Of a DNA stretch of 12,775 nt, positions 1-9,050 are shown piece by piece. The notes beneath the pieces are model-generated. The model ran no database searches and was not told the origin of the DNA. It saw nothing but the letters and a program-made list of their open reading frames with translations. Position 1 is the stretch's first letter, and each line of letters begins with the position of its first letter. The DNA comes from Pinguiococcus pyrenoidosus. Lineage: Eukaryota > Sar > Pinguiophyceae > Pinguiochrysidales > Pinguiochrysidaceae. The position numbers were made by a program, and so were the translations under genes. The stretch spans positions 1-12,775 of the forward strand of contig JAAMXY010003700.1 of the NCBI GenBank assembly GCA_019677205.1. Direction: 5' to 3'.

Positions 1-1
1 C

Positions 2-3000
2 CCGCCAACGGGGAAGTCGCTGCTCGACGAAGACGACAAGTGCGTTGCTGTGGGACTGCAGTTCCTGCTGCATTGCCTGCAGCAGGAGCTTGCCCAGGTC
101 GAGTCACCTATTGCCTCGTCCGAGGAGGTCTCTGGGGCCAGCAGCTTGGAGAGACTCATTGCCAAGCTCGCAGTCACGGGCCTCATGGTGAGAGATCCGG
201 TGCTTGCTCCTCTGATGCGCCGCCAGGAGCCCGCGTCGCCTGTCCGCGACCTTTTTCAGAACGGTCGCGGGTACAACTACGCGGTCCGCGACGAGCACTG
301 GGATTCATGGGTTTCGCAGCATTCCCAAATCGGGGTATCCGTCCACGAGCCGCTGGGAATCTTCCTGCACGCAATTCTCAGCGGCGTAAGATCAAAAACG
401 CCGGAGACGGCACTCGTTGCTGCGGAAGTTCTTGCAAGTTTTGTTTCTCTGAATACGGCACACGTGGTGAGCAGCTGCGGTGTTGAGCGCCATTTGAGAA
501 TGCTGCAGGATGTTGCCATTGGGAGCGAAGGTACCAAGCCGGCTTTGGCCCGAATTCTGGTCGGAGTAGTTGGGACGGCGCTTCCTTTCTTGCCTGCTTC
601 CGACGCCGAGAACGTGTGCAAGCGATTCAGAGATCTAGTGCTCGCCCATGCTCAGCAGGACACTCCGAATCCTGGACGCGAAAATCGGGTCCGAGCGGCT
701 GTGATCGGCCTCGGTTATGCTAGCTTGCATGCCACGTGTCGCGGAGCTCATGGGAACGTACTGACGATGATCAGTGGTGTCGTTGATGACTTGCTGGCGC
801 TTGTGGACTCTTCCAAGCCCCGCGACGCGATTGCAAACGATGCGGCGTGCTCGTTGGCCTTGATGTGGCTGTCGATCGAGCCGCACGTCAATCAGCTGGA
901 TCACGCTCTTCCCAGAATCTGCGACATGACCAAGGTTTGGCTCAAGTCGTACGCTGGGTCGACAACAGACATGGACGAGAAAAACGAGAGATCCAGATGC
1001 TTGATCTCCTGTCTTGGTTGTGCCGGTATTGGACTCGGAGCGCTGGGCAACGACGGTGCCGTACGGTTTCAGCAGATGGTCCTCGATGCGATCCTAGGCG
1101 TTCCCGGCCCGGTGTCCCTTGGAGAGCACCCGCCCTCGACGACGCCGGATCCGGATCAGGATCGGGATCGGGATCGGGATCGGGATCGGGAGCCTTGCAG
1201 TCTCATAACCCCGCTTCCCTATGACGTTTCCTTAGCTCTCGGATCGGCTCTCGCGGGAGTCGCCACTGGCCTGCCCAGCGAGGTGCATCGCGACGCAGTC
1301 TTGTCGATATGCGAAGGTCCTGCGAAGGCGTCGTCTCCGGCGGCGCGAAGCTTGGCTGCAGTGTACTTGCTCAGCCTGGTTTCGATACAGGTCTCAGGGG
1401 AGGGGACCACGACGCGAGATGCATGGAACTCGGCTCTGGCGTCCTCTGTGCAAGAGGCCCTTCTGTATCTTGTTCAGAACCCAGGGAGCAGTAGGAACTC
1501 CAGCGCCGAGCTGGCATCGGAGAGCGCCGTCGTCGCGCTCTACAAGCTCTATCACCAGGTCGCTAGTCAGAGGGACGGTCCCGAAGCGAAGCGGATGCAA
1601 ACCAGGCTGCTGGTCGACTTGTGCCGAATCCTCAAGCTGTACAGCTCAGGGTCCAACGCCAGTGCGGCGAATGTGCAGAGCCTTGGCACGGATGACAACG
1701 TCGATCCCCTCGCTTTCATCCAATCATTGGTGGAGGCGTTCCGCGAGGAGACGGCCGAGAACCAGACGGACGCCCGACCTGATCCAAGCTTCGCGCCGCT
1801 GGCGACGCGCGAGTTGTGCCGGGTGGCCGTGGAAGCTGGTTATCCCCAGTCCATCTATGCGCTGCTACCGCTGACCGTCAGCCACGCGGCGTGGCAGTCT
1901 CATGAGGGATCGCACCTGACGTTGCCTTCCATCGAGGACGAGGAAGGAAGGGCCATCCTACAAGGGCTGCCCCCCAGTCACGTCCTGCTCCCTATCGTCT
2001 TCGCGCGGAAGTACGATCCGAACGCGACGATCCGGGCCGTCATGAGGAAGTTGTGGTCCCACTTCAGTGCTGAGACGAATGAGCAGCTCCTGATGCAGCA
2101 GAATTTCCAACAGATACTCAAGCAGTGCCTCTCCTTCATGGAGTCTCCCAAGTGGCGGGAGCGTGAGTGTGCGGCAGCCGCGCTGGCAGACCTGCTGAAC
2201 TGGCTGCGAGGCATGGGCGTCGATCGCGCGGGTCCGGGTGCCACAGCCAAGAAGGGCTCTCACACGGAGGTGCTTCAGATCATGGTCGAGAAGGTGTCCG
2301 ACATGTGGTCAACTTGTCTGAGCCTGGCGGAGGACTCGCGCGAAAGCACCGTGCTTGCCGCCATGAAGTGCTGCCGGAGCATGGCAAGCTTCTCCGCCAT
2401 GATCTGCTCCCCCCTCGTCGCCGAGTCCAGTGATGGCGCTTCTGAACGGCGAAAGCGCCAAAACCCCTACGCCTCGGAAGCGGTGAAAGCCGTGCTTCCG
2501 CATGTGATGGGCGAGCGGGTCCGCACTCGCGCGAATGCTGCCAAAGCAGCGTGCGTGTTTGCCTTGATGAAGGTTGTCACCGCCTCCATGGATGCAGTGG
2601 ATCCCCAGGCCGAGGATCCTCATGGACCGACGGCGGCAGCAGAGCGAAATCCGTGGGCAAGCGCAGGCGAGCGACCCGAGCAGCCCGACGCCGGCATCTT
2701 CGCCGCCGAGACTTTTCCGGAGCTCGTCGAGGCTCTGGTGAATCTTCAGTCGGATCTTGAGTCGGCCGTGCTTCCCTCCCTTCAGAATCAGCTTGCGTTC
2801 CAGGAGGAGTATGGCTCTGAGTCTTCGCGGACGAATCCGCAGAATGCCGCCTCGGCATTTGCTCCGTCCATGTCGTCGGAGGGATTCGAAGAGGAACGGC
2901 TGCGATTGAATGCCAGTGCGCCGCTGTCCGAATGCCTTCATCGCCTCCTTCGCTTCACCCCGGACGCTTCGAAGGTGCCTCTGCTGCGATCTCTCACGGT

Positions 3001-5335
3001 ACGTCGCCTCTGTGGTGATTTTTCCAACAGCCCTCGGGCCGTCCTGCTCACCCGTGGTCTTGTTCTTTTGTTGTCTTGTTGTCTTGCCGTCCTTTTCTGA
3101 TTTTGTAGAGCACAATGCTGCACGCCAGCGGACTTGCAAGCCGCAGCGCTGCCGCAGATGTTCTTGTCAGCATCATCGAAAGCCTCGGCAAGCGCGATGA
3201 TAGGGTGTTTGAAAGCGACATCAGCGAGGCGCTCAGCGCGGTCAGTGTGCTCACTAGCGGAGTTCTCAGCTACATATTCAGGGAGCGCTCCCCGGCGCTG
3301 CGGCGACGATTCCAGAGGGTTCTGACAGTCTCGTGGGCTGTCCTGGAGCGGGACGGCGTGCGGGCGTCGATGAAGAAGCTCGTGGAGACGTACATGTCTC
3401 TGAGAGTCGACGAAGACGACGAGGATACAGAAATCGCCGCGAACGGAGAGGAGCAGAGCAAGCTTGCGGAAACCGAGAAAGGATTGTCGGACTTTGCGCG
3501 GCAGAAACTTACCGTGGCGAAGCTTGCCAAGGCCCTCCTCGTCTCCACCGCGCAGGTTTGGAACGAGAAGGGAGAGCCAGCGAGCGGGGTGGCAACGGCT
3601 GGGGACGCTCAAGCTTCGCAGATACAGCCGGAGCTGAGCCTGTGCCTTGCCTTGGCGTTTGCATCAAGATTCGAATCCGGTAGAATCGGCGTGGTCTGGG
3701 CAGAAGTCTTCGGAAAGCTGAAGGACGTCCTTGACCTCAGCGACCAGGACCTGCTCATTGGTCATGTCCATGATGCTCGGCCAGGATCTTGGATATGCAC
3801 CCTGGTGCGTCTCCTCGTCAAATTGCTGGTCAGCCGAGGCTACAACGCGAGGAAGCGCGGCTGCTTTGCAGTCTCCGCATTGTGTGGGGACGCCCAACAG
3901 ACCTCCACACCCCTCTCGAGCAAGTGGGAGCTGCAGGTGGCACACATGGAACGGCTTCTCTTCCACGGCCTGGCGTACGCTTGCTCCCGAGGTAGCGTTG
4001 CTGCCCACAGTCCGAAGGCTTCTGCAACAGCAAGAGTCTGCAGGCCCAACCTAACCTCCTTCGTAGGATATTGGCGAGGCAAGGAGGAGGCTGTGAGGTC
4101 CTTGGCAACTTTGATGGAGCGCGGCCAAACCCAAATACTGGACCCTACTACACCTCGTCTCGACGACACGGATGGTGCCTCTCCAGCAGAGCACCGTTGG
4201 GACCAGGGGCTGGTTGCTGACTTCGTCGAAGCGCAGCGGGTCCGCGAAGATCTGGAAGCGCAGCGCTGGCAGCCAGGAAAAGGTACTCGGTTTCTCGCCC
4301 AAAGGGCCTGCGCTTCGTTCACGTCTCATGAGGAGCTGCTCTTCCATAGAGGCTATCGCGAGCCCCTCGGAACCCTCGGACGCCGATCTTCTTGGTGAAA
4401 GCCCGAATGCCTGCCCGAGAGTGCAGCTGGGGCCGGTGGTCCGTCTGCTTCTGTCGCTGGCAGATCCGGAAGGGAAGGCAAAAGCTGCTTCTGGAGAAGA
4501 GCCGGCTTCGAAGGAAGCGGCCTCGTCGGCACGCCTGTCCTCCGGAGAGGAAGACAAGATCAGTCTCGCAGCCGTGCATGCGATTGCTCGAATTTCAAGA
4601 GCGCTCAAGGGGCATCCTCAGATGGCTGCCGTCCATGCGAGCATCGCCGCGAGCTTGCAGCGGCACCTGGCATACGGCCTCGGGATGTCCGCTGGTACTG
4701 AAGCTGCGATAGGACACAGCGGCCGTATGAAGGCAGAGCATATCAGCGCGCTCTTGCTAACTCTGGCGCATTTGGCAGTCGACTCCATCCCACAGACGGA
4801 GACACTGCTGCGCACCGTTCACTGGGTCTTTGCTCAAGATGGGGAGCCCCCAGCGAAGGTGGCAGCTGGCCCGGAAGCGGGCGGGTCGGCCACGACGGTC
4901 GCCTACGCCTTTCCCTGGAACATTCGGGTTGCCGCTTTGAAGGCGGCTTGCACGGCAGTCCAGCACAGCCGACTCTCACTCTTTGACGCTGGGTCGAAGT
5001 CCACGTTCGACCGGTCAACAGACTTCCGGTCGATGCTGCTGCGGTGCGTGCGGCACAGTCTTGTGCTCGAGGTACAGATCTCGCAATAGCTGCAAGTGCC
5101 TCAATAGTACGCGATCTCACTCGAAACAACCTTCTGCAACCAGGCCAAGCATGCGAAAGTCCGGGAAGCAGGTGTTCGGGTCCTGTTGGCGATGCTTGAG
5201 AACACCGGGTCGCAGGCGATTCCGACCGCCGTGGCTGAGGATGTTGCAGAGTTGGTCGGCGCCGCCGCGAGTGATCGCGTTCCGGCCATTCACGAGCTTG
5301 GACGACGCTGCGAAGAATTCATGCAGCAGCGATGA
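2..5335 (+). CDS. ECM29: ECM29 proteasome adaptor/scaffold, HEAT-repeat protein (5'-partial, 5 exons)
   Basis: Proposed exons are 2-2998, 3109-3991, 4067-4282, 4350-5071 and 5144-5335 (TGA), giving 1,669 visible residues. The frame is open at the left edge, so the N-terminus lies outside. ECM29 is a HEAT-repeat adaptor that tethers the 19S regulator to the 20S core and takes part in proteasome quality control. Recognition rests on family blocks: KYDPNATIRAVM at visible residues ~670-681, then KWRERECAAAALADLL from 717 (compare DPNxxIRxAM and WRxRExxxxALxDLL in ECM29). Later blocks are YWRGKEEAV after intron 2, FPWNIRVAALKA in exon 4, and VREAGVRVLLAMLE in exon 5, followed by a basic/acidic C-terminal helix ending FMQQR. 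Introns are 110, 75, 67 and 72 nt; each junction restores the conserved frame. Intron 2 is 3n and stopless, so it could be read through. Human ECM29 is about 1,845 aa, so most of the protein is present. The family call is by recalled similarity; other HEAT scaffolds are less likely. Confidence 0.82.
1147..1188 (+). repeat. In-frame hexanucleotide tandem repeat inside ECM29 exon 1
   Basis: Seven tandem 6-bp units of the form GGATCN, of which the last five are identical GGATCG. In the ECM29 frame they encode alternating Asp-Arg (DPDQ then DR five times), a charged low-complexity linker between HEAT helices at visible residues ~383-397. Another frame reads as Gly-Ser repeats, but that frame is not coding. 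Confidence 0.9.
3992..4066 (+). other. ECM29 intron 2: 75-nt, 3n, stopless
   Basis: The donor is GTAGCG after CGA G. The acceptor is CTTCGTAG, with a CTAAC branch-site candidate at 4051-4055, 11 nt before the acceptor end. Removing it joins ...ACSRG to YWRGKEEAV, closely spaced as in other ECM29 proteins (GLAGRTWAGKEE in human). Because it is a multiple of three with no stop, unspliced message would still encode ECM29 with 25 extra residues of low conservation. Confidence 0.72.
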
Positions 5336-5367
5336 GGACCGGATCAGAAGGCGCATGAGACATGGAA

Positions 5368-5405
5368 CGAAGCAAGCAGAGAGACGAAGCAAGCAGAGAG
5401 ACGAA
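5368..5405 (+). repeat. 17-bp direct tandem repeat in the ECM29/oxygenase 3' gap
   Basis: Two exact copies of a purine-rich 17-bp unit (CGAAGCAAGCAGAGAGA) followed by a 4-nt partial copy. It lies in the 89-bp space between the convergent stop codons of ECM29 (5335) and the oxygenase (5425), so it probably falls in 3' UTR on both strands. No function is evident. Confidence 0.85.
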
Positions 5406-5424
5406 TCGACCATCCGCGAATGCA

Positions 5425-6730
5425 CTAATGGTTGCGCTGATTTCCCGACGCATCTGCGGTCGCGCTTTGCGCGCGGCGAGGCCGAATCTTGTAGAAGATC
5501 ACCAAGGCCCACCGTTCTCCACTGGAAATGTCGTTTGCCTGGTGCCACACCATCTTGTCCAAGTAGCACACGTCCCCGGGGTCCATCGGGTAGTCGAGGC
5601 GTTCCACATGCGGCACGTCTGTCTTGATCTTCGCGTCGTCCCACACGCTGACGCCCCCTCCCGTGAATGGAAGCGGAGTGGGCAGGCCCATGATGATGCT
5701 TCCATCGACGCCGACGCCGTCGATGTGCAGCGGGAGGCCGCAGTCGTGCGGATTGGGAAGGTATCGGGTGACGAAGGAGTGCATGCGCTTGAAGCTCAGC
5801 TCTTCCGCCTTCTCCCGATGCCGTTTACAGTGCTCCGCGATGAGGATCTCGTCCGCCTTCTCCAGCAGCGGCTGCAACGCTTCCAGCAGTCCGGGGTTCT
5901 CCGGCGGCTGCGGGTTCTTCTTCTGGGTGCACTCTGCGTAGCTGCTGATTTTCCAGTCGTCGTAGTTGATGGTGCTGAATCTGTGGGACGTGTGGGCGAC
6001 AGGGTTATCCTCTTTGCATCGAAAAGGCACGTCGACGAAAGCTGCTCGAGACTCACAGGTGAGGCACAAAGTTTTCGCGAATTCCCGCGAAGATCTGGTC
6101 CATCTGTGCTCTGCTGAAGACGCCTTCGTGCACCTGGTGCCGCGGAATCTTCAGGCTCTTCAGGAAGCGTTTTATGGCGCCGAGCGAGCTATTGCTAGCC
6201 GAGAGCTCCGCTGGCGCCTGTAGGAAGAACGCGAGCGTGGCGTCAGCTTCGGAGCGGCTCTGCGTAGCTGCAGAGCTAAGCGCCATGCACCTTTCGCTCT
6301 CGGCGCTTTCGGATCGTCGCAAGCAGCGTCGGGGTCTCGAGGTAGATCCGTTCGGGCGGGACGCGGAACTCCTCGTCGCCTTCGTCGTAGAGCAGATCGT
6401 AAAGGTACTCATGTGGTGGATCGGCAGCGTCGGCATCGTCCTGTTGAACAAAACAAAATCAAGGATTTCACCGGTGACCTTAGTTTCCCTTCACCATCCG
6501 CTTTGCTAAAAAGGGATATGCGCTCTTACACTGATGTGACGCGCGGTGACGACGGCGCCGTAGAGAGCCTTGAGGCCTCTCCAATGCGCACGAACTCTCG
6601 TGTGCACCTCTATGGCGTTTTGAATCGGCTCCAAAGCACACGTATCTTCTTCGCAAGTCTCGATTAACAGCCGCGGCACATCAGAGCGTCTGGGCATCTC
6701 CGGCAGAACTGTCGTTTGCACTTCGACCAT
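5425..6730 (-). CDS. 2-oxoglutarate/Fe(II)-dependent dioxygenase, prolyl-4-hydroxylase-like (4 exons)
   Basis: Exons on the minus strand are 6730-6530, 6440-6291, 6217-6057 and 5980-5425 (TAG), giving 355 aa. Introns are 89, 73 and 76 nt with donors GTAAGA, GTGCAT and GTGAGT. The start at 6730 is the first ATG after an in-frame TAG. The C-terminal double-stranded beta-helix carries the full catalytic set: HxD at His256/Asp258 (LPLHIDG), distal His317 (VWHQAND), and Arg327 ten residues later (GERWALVIF), which should bind the 2-oxoglutarate carboxylate. The GGGVSVWDD strand at 278-286 fits the P4H fold. The family hydroxylates protein side chains or small molecules using O2 and 2-oxoglutarate; the substrate here is unknown. 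The first ~170 residues match no domain I recognise. No signal peptide or membrane segment is seen, so it is probably cytosolic or nuclear. It is convergent with ECM29 and divergent from the TMEM17-like gene. Confidence 0.85.
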
Positions 6731-6825
6731 CTCCCTCTTCCGCCGCGTCTATATTCCGCCGAGTCTATGAAGCTATCGCTCGGCTTTGGCCAAATGAATG
6801 GACGGAGCTTATGCGCTCCACTGAA

Positions 6826-6860
6826 GCCAAAAGGCCGAAAAGCCAAAAAGCCAAGAAGCC
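6826..6860 (+). repeat. 8-bp tandem repeat, imperfect (GCCAAAAG-type), 4.4 copies
   Basis: Units begin at 6826, 6834, 6842, 6850 and 6858 with exact 8-bp periodicity (GCCAAAAG, GCCGAAAA, GCCAAAAA, GCCAAGAA, GCC). They lie ~100 bp upstream of the oxygenase start. In minus orientation this is a T-rich stretch ending in TTCAG, which superficially looks like an intron acceptor. Confidence 0.8.
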
Positions 6861-7192
6861 TCAGGAACGGCTGCTTGATGCCACTTCTCTTTCTTCAACA
6901 GGTGTGCTACTTCGCCCTCGTATGCAAGTGTGGAACTATTCCTACACAAGAAGGCTCTTAACTCCACTTGAAAACGTACGGGAAGAAACCAAAAAAGCGA
7001 CCGATCTTCACCGAGGAAGGACTGCTGGTCCGGGACGGAGGTCTCTGCCGCAATGATGATCCCGAGACGCCGCATTCCCGCTGTCAGCTGACTGGTCTGT
7101 ACCGCGTCCGGTCGTCCCGTCAGAATCCCGCGCATCAGCTGATTCCATGTGTTCCAGCTGTCACAAATTTGAACGCGCCCTTTCGCCATTGC

Positions 7193-7220
7193 TTTTCTGG
7201 GGGTCAAAAGCGCCAGAAAA
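7193..7220. repeat. Short inverted repeat (8-bp arms) upstream of the TMEM17-like gene
   Basis: TTTTCTGG at 7193-7200 is mirrored by CCAGAAAA at 7213-7220 with a 12-bp spacer, flanked by CGCG-rich sequence. The element is 122 bp upstream of the TMEM17-like ATG. It could be a protein-binding site, or chance. Confidence 0.4.
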
Positions 7221-7341
7221 TCGCGCGTTGAGCCCCTTGATGTGGCCTTTAGCTCGCGGGACGGCCTCTTGAGATCAAGAGTCTGCGGCGGTGCAGCAGA
7301 GTCCATGAGTTGAGTGGTGCCTCGGCGGTTGTGCTGTTCCG

Positions 7342-7977
7342 ATGAAAAGACGAGGCCTGCGCATCGAGGAGGTTTCGTCTCATCTGCCGCTCCAGGTCCT
7401 GCTGTACTTCAATGCACTCTTCAGCTTCTGCTTCATGGCGCTGGAGATCACCAATGTGGCGTACAAGCTGCAGTACTATCAGGTATGTCCTTGCGGCTAT
7501 CGCTTGAGGGGGGAGACGGAGCTTTTCCACGCTGCGCATGTGCCTCTCACGCAACTTCATGACCACGTGTATGCGTCTCTTTGGATGCTGGGAATGTCTT
7601 CCTTTATCTCACGTGAGTTTTGCGCTGCGCAGTACGAATCCAACTTATTGCGACTTCTGACGGCCCCGGCGTTGGTTCTGTGGACCGTCGCGGAGGCCTT
7701 CCGCCTGTTCTTCGGCTTTCGCGGCAACCTGGCAGAGCGTGTGCCGCTACTAGCTGCGTTCCTGATCGTGAGCTTCTTTCCGCAGCTTCCTTGCATCCTC
7801 TTCCTGTCGTACTTCCAGGGGATTCTCCTGCCGTTCGACATCATCGGCGGCACGATCCTCTTCGTGTTCCTGCTTGCGGAGCTGGGATTCGGATACCAAG
7901 CACTGCGGAGACTCATCCGCAAGCAGACGTCACAGTTCTTCCGCTTGGTGCAGGAAGACCAGAGCTTGGCAGAGTAG
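7342..7977 (+). CDS. TMEM17: TMEM17/TMEM216-family ciliary transition-zone membrane protein (2 exons)
   Basis: Proposed exons are 7342-7482 and 7633-7977 (TAG), giving 161 aa; the 150-nt intron starts GTATGT and ends GCGCAG. The family (Transmemb_17) consists of small four-pass proteins of the MKS/B9 module at the ciliary transition zone, which gates membrane protein entry into cilia. Hydrophobic segments lie at residues ~16-41, 52-75, 84-108 and 118-135. The diagnostic block is EAFRLFFGFRGNLAERVP (68-85), matching E(A/V)IRLxxGxxGNLxxxxP in TMEM17/TMEM216. The basic C-terminal ALRRLIRKQTSQFFRL resembles TMEM17 more than TMEM216; the paralogue assignment is less certain than the family. The intron is 3n and stopless, so the frame also reads through as 211 aa, but the extra 50 residues would interrupt the loop before TM2 where family members have none. 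Its presence implies a ciliated life stage. Confidence 0.8.
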   Translation: MKRRGLRIEEVSSHLPLQVLLYFNALFSFCFMALEITNVAYKLQYYQVCPCGYRLRGETELFHAAHVPLTQLHDHVYASLWMLGMSSFISREFCAAQYESNLLRLLTAPALVLWTVAEAFRLFFGFRGNLAERVPLLAAFLIVSFFPQLPCILFLSYFQGILLPFDIIGGTILFVFLLAELGFGYQALRRLIRKQTSQFFRLVQEDQSLAE

Positions 7978-8218
7978 GCAGATGTGGCAGAGATCAGCGA
8001 CGCAGCGTCCTTCATGAAGTTCTCACTTCGCCGGATGCGGCTGCGCGCTGCGTGGAGCTTTGCGCAACTCCAGTACCTTATTTTGCTGTAATATGGCTCG
8101 ATTTCAAAACTCGTTTCACCGTACTTTACAAATATCCATTACAGAATCAGTCAATCATAATCCTTCCTCCGAAATCGGATCCGCAGGGAGCGCGGCTCGG
8201 AGGGGGCCTTATGAGAGA
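7978..8218. promoter_or_regulatory. Intergenic region with AT-rich stretch before NAA38
   Basis: 241 bp between the TMEM17-like stop and the NAA38 start, both on the plus strand. Positions ~8078-8165 are distinctly AT-rich compared with the surroundings and include TGTAA at 8087-8091. That motif acts as a polyadenylation signal in green algae, but I cannot claim it does so here. The stretch probably combines the TMEM17-like 3' UTR and the NAA38 promoter. Confidence 0.4.
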
Positions 8219-8935
8219 ATGGAGCAGATGAGACACGTCCCCGAGGAAGGAGATGGCGCTGTGAAGGACTTGAGCGACCTGCTGGGGAAGATACTGAGAA
8301 TCCGCCTTGACGACGGGCGTTTGGTAAGGACTTATGCCGCTGAACTGGCCTGGCTAAGGCTGTTGTATCGCAAGAAAGTCTTCCGTTTGCACTGCACGTG
8401 CTGCAACTTTGCGCCGTAGCGATAAAAGTTTGAAAGCGCAACGTTCCAAGTTGTGCATCCGCTTTGTGTCATCTGAGACGGGAGCACAAAGCGTAGCCGA
8501 GGACAGCCTGATGGATTCTCTGCTTTGCAGCGGACTTGCCTAACAGAGACGAAATCTAGGTGACGGGCGTCTTCAAATGCGTGGATGGGGATCGAAACTT
8601 CGTGCTGGGCGATACGCAGGAAGTGCGGCCAGTGGAGGAAGTAGACGGTACGTCGTTCGTCTTCTTTTTTCTCTCTCGCTTCTCATCCCGTGGGATCGCT
8701 TTTCGCGTCGAGTTTTGAGCTCGAAGGCCTTGGGTTTCGGCTACTGCTCTGGTCTGCGACGCTTCGGATATCTGACCAGCCGCCTGACAAGCTGACGTGC
8801 ATACATATAGCTGGAGGGGAGACTCGGGTGGTCAATGATGAGAGAAGCTTGGGGAGCGTCATGGTCCCAGGCGTCCACATCGATCGCGTGGAGGTCACGG
8901 ACATGTCCTGGGTGGAGCTGCTGCAGGCAACGTGA
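8219..8935 (+). CDS. NAA38: NAA38/LSMD1, Sm-like auxiliary subunit of NatC N-terminal acetyltransferase (3 exons)
   Basis: Exons are 8219-8323, 8560-8647 and 8811-8935 (TGA), giving 105 aa; human NAA38 is ~125 aa. Introns are 236 and 163 nt, donors GTAAGG and GTACGT, with CTAAC and CTGAC branch candidates near the acceptors. The protein is a single Sm-like fold. Sm1 at residues ~22-56 has LGKILRIRLDDGR then FKCVDGDRNFVLGDTQE, closely paralleling human [21 protein letters not shown]. Sm2 at ~78-93 has LGSVMVPGVHIDRVEV, matching LAMVPGHHIVSIEV. Each splice junction falls inside a conserved Sm strand, which makes the exon model strong. NatC acetylates N-terminal Met followed by hydrophobic residues; NAA38 supports the catalytic NAA30 and the scaffold NAA35, which are not in this window. 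An in-frame second ATG at 8228 is an alternative start. It is convergent with PSMA3. Confidence 0.87.
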
Positions 8936-9050
8936 TCAACTACTCCATTATTTTCAGGCTGACTATGGCAGGTCGCGCCACCTAGCGATGGTCGGACTAG
9001 GGAAGGTCACCGCCGCTGGGGCGTGGCGTGCCGACAACGCTGCGGCTCCC

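Larger units (their letters stand above)
6731..7341. promoter_or_regulatory. 611-bp divergent intergenic region (oxygenase / TMEM17-like)
   Basis: This separates the minus-strand oxygenase start from the plus-strand TMEM17-like start and should hold both promoters. It is less GC-rich than the coding DNA. It contains an 8-bp-period repeat (6826-6860), an inverted repeat at 7193-7220, several CAGCTG hexamers (about 7085 to 7160), and a 165-codon minus-strand open frame (7306 to 6809) that resembles no family I know. No X-box (RFX site), common upstream of ciliary genes in animals, could be identified by eye. Confidence 0.5.

Noticed and set aside
847-1224. Plus-strand frame with a Gly-Ser repeat
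   Set aside because: The repeat is the ECM29 Asp-Arg hexamer read in another frame; the ECM29 frame carries the family motifs.
2309-3139. 276-codon minus-strand open frame
   Set aside because: It is antisense to ECM29 exon 1, has arginine-rich shadow composition, and runs across ECM29 intron 1 with no recognisable domain.
2938-3612. 224-codon minus-strand open frame
   Set aside because: Antisense to ECM29 exons 1-2; a by-product of GC-rich codon use.
5362-6117. 251-codon plus-strand open frame
   Set aside because: Antisense to the oxygenase, whose catalytic residues lie on the minus strand.
6291-6451. N-terminal part of a 132-codon minus frame as oxygenase coding sequence
   Set aside because: Upstream of 6218 this frame is Ser/Arg-rich shadow. 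The other frame at 6440-6291 reads as protein-like sequence with splice sites at both ends.
8060-8419. 119-codon standalone hypothetical protein
   Set aside because: Its only conserved part is the Sm1 start (LGKILRIRLDDGR), which continues after a GTAAGG donor; the rest is 5' leader and intron.
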